Origin: Pelotomaculum sp.
GTDB taxonomy: Bacteria > Bacillota > Desulfotomaculia > Desulfotomaculales > Pelotomaculaceae
DNA: 33,278 nucleotides
Assembly: GCA_018435055.1 (NCBI GenBank)
Contig: JAHDOA010000036.1
Coordinates: 1-33,278 of the forward strand
Direction: 5' to 3'
The notes under the pieces were generated by a model. It saw nothing but the letters and a program-made list of their open reading frames with translations. It was not told where the DNA came from and ran no database searches. Below are positions 6,464 to 15,040 of this stretch, one piece after another. Numbering within the stretch: the first letter of the stretch is position 1; every line of letters starts with the position of its first letter. Both the position numbers and the translations under genes were made by a program.

Positions 6464-7048
6464 ATGAAGACTATCCACGAAAGGCTGGACGCCATCATCC
6501 CGGAAATACAAAAGAAGTCCTTCCGGGAAAATAAAGGGCTGGGCAATGAGGTCGGGTTTTATATTTTTGATTATGAACCAGAATATGAAATGCTTGTCCG
6601 TGACTATATCGAATTTTTAGTAGAAAAGTTCAAAAGCGGCAGCGGCGGCTTCAAAATAAAAGAGTTCGATCTTTATGAGATCATGCTCACCATCCTTGCG
6701 GAAAAGGGGTTTCTGGCCAAAAACATGGAAATGGAAGCCCAAAAGGGCAGCGAATACATCTTCAAGGCCACCAAAAAGGCCTTAAGGCTCACCGACAGTA
6801 ACGATCTTATTGTTCAGTTCATTCGTGAAAGAGTGGCAAAGGACGACGTCATCTTCCTTACCGGCGTCGGCAAGGCCTGGCCCATAATCCGGTCCCACAC
6901 CGTCTTAAACAACCTGCACGCGGTTGTTGAGCAGGCGCCGCTGGTGATGTTTTTCCCCGGCACCTACGACGGGCTGGAGCTGGTCTTGCTGGATGAAATC
7001 AAAGACGACAATTACTACCGGGCTTTTAAACTGGTGGAGAGATATTAG
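6464..7048 (+). CDS. brxB: BrxB (DUF1788), type 1 BREX
   Basis: A 194-residue protein of the DUF1788 family, one of the six core type 1 BREX components, with no enzymatic motif. Family traits: an N-terminus around LDAIIPEIQKKSFRENKGLG, the segment GFYIFDYEPEYEMLVRDYIE, and the C-terminal half with DDVIFLTGVGKAWPIIRSHT and PLVMFFPGTYDGLELVL. Its length is normal. It sits 30 nt after brxA and 20 nt before brxC, so it is co-transcribed. In studied systems BrxB is needed for function and is thought to be part of a complex with other Brx proteins; nothing here shows its partner. Confidence 0.93.
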   Translation: MKTIHERLDAIIPEIQKKSFRENKGLGNEVGFYIFDYEPEYEMLVRDYIEFLVEKFKSGSGGFKIKEFDLYEIMLTILAEKGFLAKNMEMEAQKGSEYIFKATKKALRLTDSNDLIVQFIRERVAKDDVIFLTGVGKAWPIIRSHTVLNNLHAVVEQAPLVMFFPGTYDGLELVLLDEIKDDNYYRAFKLVERY

Positions 7049-7068
7049 CTATACGGGGGTGTGCGAGT

Positions 7069-10000
7069 TTGCTGATTAGAGATATGTTCCACAAGCGGAT
7101 CGATCGGGATATCAAGGGCGTAATCAAAATTGGCCAGGATGATGACAGCAATGTCACCCAGGAACTGGAGGAGTATGTGGTCACCAGGGAGTTGAACCGC
7201 CATTTCAGCGATTTCTTTGAGGCTTACAAGAAAGGTATTAACGGGTATACCGACAAAATGGGGGTCTGGATCTCGGGCTTCTTTGGCAGCGGTAAATCCC
7301 ACTTCCTCAAGATCCTGTCCTACCTCCTGGAGAATAGAGTGGCAGACGGCAAAAAAGCTGTAGATTACTTTAAAGATAAAATTAACGACCCCCTGCTGCT
7401 GGCGGACATGAAAAAGGCCGGCGATATCCCTGCGGATGTCATTCTCTTTAATATCGACTCCAAGAGCGAGGCTGACGCCAAGGCCAATAAAGACGCTATA
7501 GTTAAAGTCTTCAACCGGGTTTTTAATGATATGCAGGGCTTTTGCGGTTCCATCCCGTGGGTGGCCGATCTGGAAAGGCAGATGTCCGCCGACGGTACCT
7601 ATACAGCATTCAAGGATGAATTTGCCCGCATCGCCGGGCGGCAGTGGACCGCAGCCAGAGACGACTTCTACTACGAGGAAGACGCCATCGTAGCGGCCCT
7701 GGCCGCCGCCACCAGGATGAGCGAAGAGGCGGCCAGGAACTGGTACAACAAGGCGGAGGAAAACTATACCCTGACCGTGGACAAATTCGCCAAAAGGGTC
7801 AGGAAATACATAGAAGGGAAAGGCCGTAACCACCACGTTGTCTTCTGCGTGGACGAGATGGGCCAGTATATCGGCGACAGCTCGGGGCTGATGCTGAACC
7901 TCCAGACCGTCGTGGAGGACCTGGGCGCCGAGTGCGGCGGCAAGGCCTGGGTCATGGTCACCAGCCAGCAGGATATCGACGCCGTCACCAGAGTCAAGGG
8001 CAATGACTTCTCCAAGATCCAGGGCCGGTTCAACACCAGGCTCAGCCTGTCCAGCGCCAACGTGGACGAGGTAATCAAGCGGCGGATCCTTGAAAAAACC
8101 CCCGTTGCCAAAGACACTCTGCAGCTTCTTTACGAAACCAAAAGCTCCATCCTGAAAAACCTGATCACCTTTTCCGCCGATACCCCGGAGAAGAAGTTTT
8201 ATACCGGCAGCGCTGACTTTGCTGAAGTTTACCCGTTTATCCCCTACCAGTTCAACCTTTTGCAGCAGGTGCTGACTTCAATCAGGATTCACGGTTCCAC
8301 CGGCAAGCACCTGTCCGAGGGCGAGCGCTCCATGATCAGCTCCTTCCAGGAGTCAGCCATCCGCTTTGCCGGCAGCGAACAGGGCGCCCTGATCCCATTT
8401 TCCGCTTTCTATGATACCATCGAGGCCTTTCTTGACTCCACCATCCGCACGGTGGTGATCCATGCCCAGGACAGCGACGTCCTTTCTGATTTTGATGTGA
8501 AGCTGTTGAAAGTTCTTTTTATGATCAAATATGTCAAAGAAATACCGGCCAACATTGAAAACCTGGCCACCCTCCTGGTTGGGCATATTGATGAAGATAA
8601 AATAGACCTGAAGAAAAAGATAGAAGATTCGCTGAAGAGGCTGATTAAGGAAACACTGGTGCAAAAAAACGGCGACCAGTATATCTTCCTCACCCACGAA
8701 GAACAGGACATCAACAGGGAAATCAAGAGTATCCATGTGGATATCGGCGAAGTGATCCAGAAGGCCTCCGAGATTATCTTTGAAGAGATCTACCCGGATA
8801 AAAAGTTCAAATACTCATCTCATTATAATTTCCCCTTCAACCAGGTCGTCGACGACCGGGTGTATCGCGGCCTCCAGACCAACGATATCGGGGTCAAGGT
8901 GATCACCCCGTACTATGACCCGGGTACCGAAATGACCCAGCTTGTCTTAAAAGAGATGTCCCAACGGGAGAACAACTTGATTGTCAACCTGCCGGCGAAC
9001 GCAACCTTCCTTAACGAGCTGGAGGATGTGCTGAAAATTCAGACCTACCTGCGTAAAACGGGCGGCGTGGCAGGCAGCGAAACAATGGAAGAGATCAAAA
9101 CCACAAAGGGCCAGGAGGTCGGAGAGCGGATGACCAGGGTAAAGGCCCTGCTTTACGACTCCTTGCAGGCCGCCGAATTGTATGTCAACTCGCAGAAACT
9201 GGAGATTAAGGAAAAGGACCCGGCCGTCCGGTTAAACGAAGGCTTCCGGTCATTGATTAACGCCAACTATACCAGACTCGCCTACATCAACACCTTCATC
9301 GACTCAGACGGCGCTATCGCCGACATCCTGTACAAAGACACCGTGCAGCTGAATATCATCGAAGAACCCAACAAACTGGCCCTGGCTGAGGTGTCCGCCT
9401 TCATCGAAAGAAATACACTGAGGCACATCCCGGTGACCATGAAAACGGTAACGGCCACTTTTCAGAAAGCGCCTTACGGCTGGAATGAAATAGATATCGA
9501 AGGCTTAATCGCCAAACTGTTCAGGGCGCAGGAAGTCAAACTGCAGCTAAACAGCGAGTACCTGGGCATGGAAGACCGTGACCTGGCGCGGTATCTCACC
9601 AGGCGCGAATATGCAGAAAAGCTGCTGGTGGAAAAAAGAATCAAGGTATCCCCGGCGCTGCTCAATACCGCCAGGGAAATCTGCAAAGAAGTATTCAACA
9701 AGACCGCCCTGCCCCCTGACGAGGACGGGCTGATGCGCCGGTTAAAAAGATTCGTGGCAGACGAGGCCGGCCAGATCAAGGCCCTGCTGGAAAACTATAA
9801 ATATGCCCCTTACCCCGGCCGCGGCATATTGGACGCAGGCTCTAAACTCCTGGCGGAACTGTTTAAAATCAAAGATACCGGGGAGTTCTTCGCGGCGCTG
9901 CAGGAAAAAAAGGAACGTTTCCTTGATTATGGTGAAGACTCCCAGGATCTAAAGAAGTTTTTTGACCCGGAAGGAAAACAAAAGGAGATCTTCGACCGGG

Positions 10001-10617
10001 CCCTGCGGGCGGTGAAGATCTTCCAGAAGAATAAGACCTATGTGCTGGACCGGACGGCCATTGACACCTGCGGGCAGATCGAAAGGATCGTAACCAGCCA
10101 GCAGCCTTACAGCAGTATCCATAAACTGCCGGAACTGGTCGACAAGTTCAATGACATCTTCGTCCAGCTGTTGGAGCAGGAGTGCCGGCCGGTACGGCAG
10201 GTGGTGGAAAGCGATTATGGCAAGGTCAGAGAGGAAATGGCGGCCTATGGCGTCGCGGACAAGTTCGGGAATAAGTTCAAGCATGGTTACGATGACCTGC
10301 TGGAACGGCTGGGCCGGGCCAACAACTTCTATGAGGCTATCGCCATGAAGGAAGAAAGCGACCGGCTCAAGCTGCGCTATATTGGAGAGATTACCCGGGA
10401 AGCGGCAAGGCTAAAAGCTGAACAGGAAAATGAAACAGGCGGGGGAGTGGTTGTTCCCCCATTGCAAAAGAAGAGGACCGTCACCATCAGCATGGCCCGC
10501 CTCCTGCGCGGCGCCAGGAATATCGAGTCCCAGGCTGATTTAGACAAACTGCTGTCCGACATCAGGGTCAGGCTGGAAGAAAAATTGGCTGATGATACCA
10601 TATTGAAAATCGTGTAG
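7069..10617 (+). CDS. brxC: BrxC, large BREX ATPase
   Basis: 1182-residue P-loop ATPase, the BREX protein formerly called PglY-like/DUF499-like. A Walker A motif GFFGSGKS is at residues 70-77, followed by HFLKILSYLL. The probable Walker B is VVFCVDEMGQYIGD at 257-270, with D262 and E263. The rest is largely helical, with charged stretches and coiled-coil-like segments towards the C-terminus (around KEESDRLKLRYIGEITREAA). Length is normal for BrxC (about 1200). It starts with TTG at 7069 behind GGGGGTG, and the first residues LIRDMFHKRIDRDIKGVIK fit the family. GC is high, like the other BREX core genes. BrxC is required for both methylation and phage exclusion in studied systems. Confidence 0.95.
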   Translation: MLIRDMFHKRIDRDIKGVIKIGQDDDSNVTQELEEYVVTRELNRHFSDFFEAYKKGINGYTDKMGVWISGFFGSGKSHFLKILSYLLENRVADGKKAVDYFKDKINDPLLLADMKKAGDIPADVILFNIDSKSEADAKANKDAIVKVFNRVFNDMQGFCGSIPWVADLERQMSADGTYTAFKDEFARIAGRQWTAARDDFYYEEDAIVAALAAATRMSEEAARNWYNKAEENYTLTVDKFAKRVRKYIEGKGRNHHVVFCVDEMGQYIGDSSGLMLNLQTVVEDLGAECGGKAWVMVTSQQDIDAVTRVKGNDFSKIQGRFNTRLSLSSANVDEVIKRRILEKTPVAKDTLQLLYETKSSILKNLITFSADTPEKKFYTGSADFAEVYPFIPYQFNLLQQVLTSIRIHGSTGKHLSEGERSMISSFQESAIRFAGSEQGALIPFSAFYDTIEAFLDSTIRTVVIHAQDSDVLSDFDVKLLKVLFMIKYVKEIPANIENLATLLVGHIDEDKIDLKKKIEDSLKRLIKETLVQKNGDQYIFLTHEEQDINREIKSIHVDIGEVIQKASEIIFEEIYPDKKFKYSSHYNFPFNQVVDDRVYRGLQTNDIGVKVITPYYDPGTEMTQLVLKEMSQRENNLIVNLPANATFLNELEDVLKIQTYLRKTGGVAGSETMEEIKTTKGQEVGERMTRVKALLYDSLQAAELYVNSQKLEIKEKDPAVRLNEGFRSLINANYTRLAYINTFIDSDGAIADILYKDTVQLNIIEEPNKLALAEVSAFIERNTLRHIPVTMKTVTATFQKAPYGWNEIDIEGLIAKLFRAQEVKLQLNSEYLGMEDRDLARYLTRREYAEKLLVEKRIKVSPALLNTAREICKEVFNKTALPPDEDGLMRRLKRFVADEAGQIKALLENYKYAPYPGRGILDAGSKLLAELFKIKDTGEFFAALQEKKERFLDYGEDSQDLKKFFDPEGKQKEIFDRALRAVKIFQKNKTYVLDRTAIDTCGQIERIVTSQQPYSSIHKLPELVDKFNDIFVQLLEQECRPVRQVVESDYGKVREEMAAYGVADKFGNKFKHGYDDLLERLGRANNFYEAIAMKEESDRLKLRYIGEITREAARLKAEQENETGGGVVVPPLQKKRTVTISMARLLRGARNIESQADLDKLLSDIRVRLEEKLADDTILKIV

Positions 10618-10643
10618 CAGCGGCAGGAAAGGAACAGTGCAAT

Positions 10644-13600
10644 ATGGACAAGGGCGCAATTAAAAACTATGCCGTATGGGCGCGGCGCAGGCTGATCGAG
10701 GATATCACCCAGAAGGCGTTTGAAATTGGCGTTACAGAAGGCGGGATCGCCGAAGCGGTCAGGGTCTCCTCGGACGCGGCGCAGGTTAACGGCAGGCTGC
10801 TGAACAAGCGCCAGGCCAGGCAGCGGGAATCTCTGGTGAAACGGGTTAAAGAAAAGGGTTTCGACCAGGTCATGGAAGAGGCGGCCTACACCTGGTTTAA
10901 CCGCATCATCGCGATCAGGTTTATGGAAGTAAACGGTTACCTGCCCACCGGAGTCAGGGTGCTCTCGTCAACAGAGGACGGCAAGGCTGTGCCGGATATT
11001 ATCACCAACGCCCTTCATCTTGACCTGGGCCTGGACCTTGACCTGGTCCATACCTATCTGGACAAACACAACGACGACGAGCTTTTCCGGTACCTGTTTA
11101 CCCGCCAGTGCAACAAGTTGAACGAGATCCTCCCCGGCCTGTTTGAAAAGATCGAAGACTACACCGGGCTGCTGCTGCCGAGCAATTTGCTGATCGAAGG
11201 TTCGGTGATCCGGCGGCTGGTCAGCGATATCCCAGAGGAAGACTTCCAGGACCAGGTCGAAATTATCGGCTGGCTGTACCAGTATTACATCTCGGAGAAA
11301 AAGGACCAGGTCTTCGCGGCGTTAAAGAAGAACGTCAAGATCAGCAAAGAGAACATCCCGGCCGCCACCCAGCTTTTCACCCCGGCCTGGATCGTCAAGT
11401 ACATGGTGGAGAACTCCCTGGGCCGGCTGTGGCTGGAAGGCCACCCGGATGAAGAATTGAAATCCAATTGGAAATATTACCTTGAGGAAGCCGAGCAGGA
11501 GCCGGAGGTTCAAAAACAGCTGGACGAGATCAGGGAAAAGAGTAAAGCTATCAGGCCGGAGGACATCAAGGTGCTGGACCCGTGCATGGGCAGCGGCCAC
11601 ATCCTGGTCTACGCTTTTGACGTGCTGTTTGAAATTTATCAAAGCGCCGGCTACACCCAGCGGGACTCAGTCAGGCTGATCGTCGAAAAGAACCTGTACG
11701 GCCTGGACATTGACGACCGGGCCTACCAGCTGGCTTATTTCGCTGTCATGATGAAAGCGAGAAAGCATGACCGGCGTTTCCTTACCAGAGGTATCACGCC
11801 CAACCTCTGCGCCATCCAGGAAAGCAATAGTCTGGTGAGCTTTGAGCACGGCGCCGGCCAGTTAAGCCTGGACGATTTACATAGAGAAACCGCCAACTAC
11901 TTGATTAAGGTATTTCGAGACGCGAAAGAATACGGCTCGATTTTAAATATAGAACCACGTGACTATGATGGATTGCTATCTTACATTGAACAACTGCAGC
12001 AGAACGGCGCCGACGATCTGTTAACGTCTGTGTGGTTGAACAGTATTTCTGAAGTAATGCCTGCATTGATTAAACAGGCCAAAATTATGGCGCAGAAGTA
12101 TGATGTAGTGGTGACTAATCCGCCTTATATGGGCAAGGGTATGAATGCAAAGCTTTCGGAGTTTGTAAAGAAGAATTATCCCGACAGTAAGAGCGATCTG
12201 TTTGCCGTATTTATTGAAAAATGTGGGCAAATGACAAACACTAACTGTTATCAAGCAATGATTACCCAGCATGCATGGATGTTTTTATCTAGTTATGAGA
12301 AATTGCGTGTGAAACTTCTTATTAAAGATATAGTTAACATAGTGCATCTTGGGGCAAAGGCATTTGAAGAAATTAGCGGCGAGGTGGTACAGACCACCAG
12401 CTTTGTGAGGAGAAACAGTTATTGTAAAAATTATCGTGGTATATATTGCCGTTTAGTGGATTACGGAAGCCAGCAAGATAAGGAGAATGCTTTTTTTGCG
12501 AAGCAGAGTTTACATATCGCGAATCAGGATAACTTCTTTAAAATCCCTGGTATGCCGATTGCATATTGGATCAATGAAACTGTTGCAAATTCATTTATTG
12601 ATATGAAAAAGCTCGGAGAATATGCTGAAATCGTATCTGGAATGACTACTGGAAATAATGATAAATATATGCGAGATTGGAAAGAGGTGTCAATTAGTAA
12701 AATTGCTTTTAACAAATCCAGTCTTAATGAGGTGGATATTACTAAAACATGTTGGTTTCCATACAATAAAGGGGGGGGATTTAGACGTTGGTACGGTAAC
12801 AATGATTATGTAGTTAATTGGACTAAATCACATGAGTTTAATCGAGCAAAAACCACAATGACACATTTATATTTAAAAAGATGTATAACTTGGTCAGACA
12901 TAACATCTGCGATTTTTTCTGCTCGTGCTTGTGAAAACGGATTTTTCTTTGATGTTAAAGGCTCATGTGCTTTTCCAGATGAAAAAACGTATTATCCGTT
13001 AATAGCTTTATTGAATTCAAAAGTGGCTATGATGTATATTAAAATTTTAAATCCTACTATTACTACACAAGTTGGGGATTTAAAGCGTATACCATTAAAC
13101 CCTCTTTGTTTTGATGAAATGATTATTACGTTAGCAAAAAAAAATATTTTATTAACCAAAAACGATTGGGATAATTTTGAAACAAGTTGGGATTTTCAAA
13201 AGCATCCTCTACTAAAATTTAAGTCTGGTGGTGGAAGGGTTGAAAATTCCTTTAATAACTGGCAGACCTTTACTGAAAAACAGGTCAAACAATTAATAGC
13301 AAACGAGGTAGAACTTAATCGTATATTAATTGAAATTTACCACTTGCAGGAAGAACTAACACCTGAAGTTGAGTATAAGGATGTTACCATCCGCAAAGCT
13401 GATTTAGTCCGTGATTTAAAATCCTTTATATCTTACGCGGTCGGCTGCATGCTGGGCAGGTATTCCATTGATGCCAATGGGCTTATTTTTGCCGGTGGCG
13501 ATTGGCATGATAAATGGCAGGGCGGTAAAGTTCGCAGGATCGAAAAGGATGATGGCAGCAAAGTCATTTCCGATGCCTGGGTTAAGGCCACATTTTTGCC

Positions 13601-14231
13601 CGATGAAGATAATGTCCTGCCTATCCTCGACGACGAGTATTTCGACGACGACATCGTCAGCAGGTTTATCCAGTTCCTCCGGGTGACCTACGGTGAAGAG
13701 ACCCTGGAGGAGAACCTTGACTTCATTGCCGGTGCGCTGGGGCGCAAAGTTTCTGAGACCTCGCGGCAGACCATCAGGCGGTATTTCCTAAAGGATTTCT
13801 ATAAAGACCATGTCAAGGTTTATCAAAAAAGGCCGATCTACTGGCTTTTTGATTCAGGCAAGGAGGACGGCTTCAAGGCACTGATCTATATTCACCGGTA
13901 CGACGAGTTCACCGTGGCCAGGGTGCGAACGGACTACCTGCACCGGTTGCAGCGGGCGTATGAGGCCGAGGCCAGGCGTCTGGAGGCACTCATCGACTCC
14001 GATGTGTCTCCGAGAGAAAAGACGGCGGCCCGAAAAAAGAGAGAGAAACTGCTCAAGCAGATGCAGGAATGCCTCGCCTACGACCAGGTCATCGCCCACG
14101 TGGCCAACCAGCGCATCAAGATTGACCTGGACGACGGGGTCAAGGTCAACTATGCCAAATTCCAGGGCATTGAAGTCCCCCAGGGTGACGGCAAGAAGCC
14201 GGTAAAGGCAGACTTGCTGGCGAAAATATGA
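10644..14231 (+). CDS. pglX: PglX, BREX adenine-specific DNA methyltransferase
   Basis: 1195-residue class I N6-adenine methyltransferase that marks host DNA at a short non-palindromic site, letting BREX tell self from phage. SAM-binding motif I is LDPCMGSGH at 311-319; the catalytic motif IV is NPPY at 492-495 (TNPPYMGKG). The central and later region should hold the target-recognition domain. Three oddities: a run of eight G (12771-12778) encodes G710-G712 inside the conserved NKGGGFRRWYG; nine A lie at 13136-13144; and composition falls from GC-rich to AT-rich between about 11,880 and 13,440, then recovers. The frame is intact as sequenced. The start is ATG 10644 behind AGGAAAGG, 26 nt after brxC. 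The specificity cannot be read from sequence. Confidence 0.95.
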   Translation: MDKGAIKNYAVWARRRLIEDITQKAFEIGVTEGGIAEAVRVSSDAAQVNGRLLNKRQARQRESLVKRVKEKGFDQVMEEAAYTWFNRIIAIRFMEVNGYLPTGVRVLSSTEDGKAVPDIITNALHLDLGLDLDLVHTYLDKHNDDELFRYLFTRQCNKLNEILPGLFEKIEDYTGLLLPSNLLIEGSVIRRLVSDIPEEDFQDQVEIIGWLYQYYISEKKDQVFAALKKNVKISKENIPAATQLFTPAWIVKYMVENSLGRLWLEGHPDEELKSNWKYYLEEAEQEPEVQKQLDEIREKSKAIRPEDIKVLDPCMGSGHILVYAFDVLFEIYQSAGYTQRDSVRLIVEKNLYGLDIDDRAYQLAYFAVMMKARKHDRRFLTRGITPNLCAIQESNSLVSFEHGAGQLSLDDLHRETANYLIKVFRDAKEYGSILNIEPRDYDGLLSYIEQLQQNGADDLLTSVWLNSISEVMPALIKQAKIMAQKYDVVVTNPPYMGKGMNAKLSEFVKKNYPDSKSDLFAVFIEKCGQMTNTNCYQAMITQHAWMFLSSYEKLRVKLLIKDIVNIVHLGAKAFEEISGEVVQTTSFVRRNSYCKNYRGIYCRLVDYGSQQDKENAFFAKQSLHIANQDNFFKIPGMPIAYWINETVANSFIDMKKLGEYAEIVSGMTTGNNDKYMRDWKEVSISKIAFNKSSLNEVDITKTCWFPYNKGGGFRRWYGNNDYVVNWTKSHEFNRAKTTMTHLYLKRCITWSDITSAIFSARACENGFFFDVKGSCAFPDEKTYYPLIALLNSKVAMMYIKILNPTITTQVGDLKRIPLNPLCFDEMIITLAKKNILLTKNDWDNFETSWDFQKHPLLKFKSGGGRVENSFNNWQTFTEKQVKQLIANEVELNRILIEIYHLQEELTPEVEYKDVTIRKADLVRDLKSFISYAVGCMLGRYSIDANGLIFAGGDWHDKWQGGKVRRIEKDDGSKVISDAWVKATFLPDEDNVLPILDDEYFDDDIVSRFIQFLRVTYGEETLEENLDFIAGALGRKVSETSRQTIRRYFLKDFYKDHVKVYQKRPIYWLFDSGKEDGFKALIYIHRYDEFTVARVRTDYLHRLQRAYEAEARRLEALIDSDVSPREKTAARKKREKLLKQMQECLAYDQVIAHVANQRIKIDLDDGVKVNYAKFQGIEVPQGDGKKPVKADLLAKI
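11880..13440 (+). other. AT-rich island inside pglX (target-recognition region)
   Basis: Composition differs sharply from the gene's flanks: I counted 17 G/C in the 60 nt at 13021-13080 against 36 in 13681-13740. Boundaries are approximate, judged by eye. It covers the catalytic NPPY motif and the region after it where specificity is expected, and contains both homopolymer runs. This suggests replacement by recombination. Confidence 0.65.
12771..12778 (+). repeat. G8 homopolymer in pglX
   Basis: Eight consecutive G starting at codon 710. In frame it reads Gly-Gly-Gly then FRRWYG. Losing one G leads to TAG at codon 723; gaining one gives TAG at codon 714. It therefore has the properties of a slippage-prone phase-variation tract. 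Phase variation of pglX through a poly-G run is known in the Streptomyces coelicolor Pgl system. Confidence 0.75.
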
Positions 14232-14251
14232 TTTATTGAGGTGGGGAGGAA

Positions 14252-15034
14252 ATGATTAATCAACTGGATAGAACCGTCAGGATTCCAGTTAGAATTGTAA
14301 AGGGTGAAGTTAGATACTTCTATGGCGGAGATTTGCCTGATCTTGACTATACCATTGGCGAATTAATTATCCCTCAGTTTGCAGTTAAGGATCACAAATT
14401 TATTGAACTTGCACAGATGGAAACTACAGTTGAATTATTCCCGCCTAATAGCATTCTAATGATTGCTGTCAATGCAAATAATATTCCAGAAACATTAAGG
14501 GATAACGTGCACTCTTTGAGAACAGTGATATGGACAAATGAATCATTTGTTAAAGTTAGATTACTGGAATCATTATATCTACAGTTGAGGGGTAGTAAAA
14601 AGTCTGTATTACGCAATGTAAATTGTTATATTCCCAGTATCGAAAAAGAAGCAAAAAGCCTTAATAATGCGTATACTTTAATCTCTGAAGAATTTGAGCC
14701 CCATAGGAGATCTCATGCAGGAAATATATTCAGTAAATGTTACTATCAAAATGATGATTTGTGGTATCCACTTGAGAATAAGAGACAGATACAAGAGGGT
14801 TTATTCGAAGAGAAATTCTTCCTCGATTATAGAATATATGAATTGAATCCCAGCTGTCCTGTCATAAAAAAAGGCTATAATATCTGGGAAGAAAATCTTA
14901 TCAAAGAGATGAAACGAAAAAAGTTTATGACCGGATTTGAGATTAAGGAATTATTTGGCCATAATTTAAAAACATGTGTTGATGTATTAAACAATCTATT
15001 GGATAAAAGGATATTTCTTCAGAAGAAAGAGTAG
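14252..15034 (+). CDS. Unrecognised 260-residue protein inside the BREX operon
   Basis: I do not recognise this protein. It lies 20 nt after pglX and 6 nt before pglZ, on the same strand, with a strong site (GAGGTGGGGAGGA), so it is expressed with BREX. Seen in the sequence: an N-terminal half of about 95 residues with strand-like alternation (VRIPVRIVKGEVRYFYGG, TIGELIIPQFAV), a middle with charged and aromatic residues (EEFEPHRRSHAGN, CYYQNDDLWYPLE), and a C-terminal ~50 residues resembling a winged helix (LIKEMKRKKFMTGFEIKELF, then CVDVLNNLLDKRIFL). No P-loop, nuclease, protease or methylase motif and no membrane segment. GC is low (20 of 60 in 14581-14640, against 37 of 60 in 15121-15180 of pglZ), like the AT-rich part of pglX, so both may have arrived together. 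A PglX partner, a control factor or an added defence effector are all open possibilities. Confidence 0.85.
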   Translation: MINQLDRTVRIPVRIVKGEVRYFYGGDLPDLDYTIGELIIPQFAVKDHKFIELAQMETTVELFPPNSILMIAVNANNIPETLRDNVHSLRTVIWTNESFVKVRLLESLYLQLRGSKKSVLRNVNCYIPSIEKEAKSLNNAYTLISEEFEPHRRSHAGNIFSKCYYQNDDLWYPLENKRQIQEGLFEEKFFLDYRIYELNPSCPVIKKGYNIWEENLIKEMKRKKFMTGFEIKELFGHNLKTCVDVLNNLLDKRIFLQKKE

Positions 15035-15040
15035 TGAACA

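Noticed and set aside
7045-7836. 263-codon frame antisense to brxC
   Set aside because: It mirrors the GC-rich coding of brxC on the other strand, has no protein-like motifs, and brxC is clearly the real gene.
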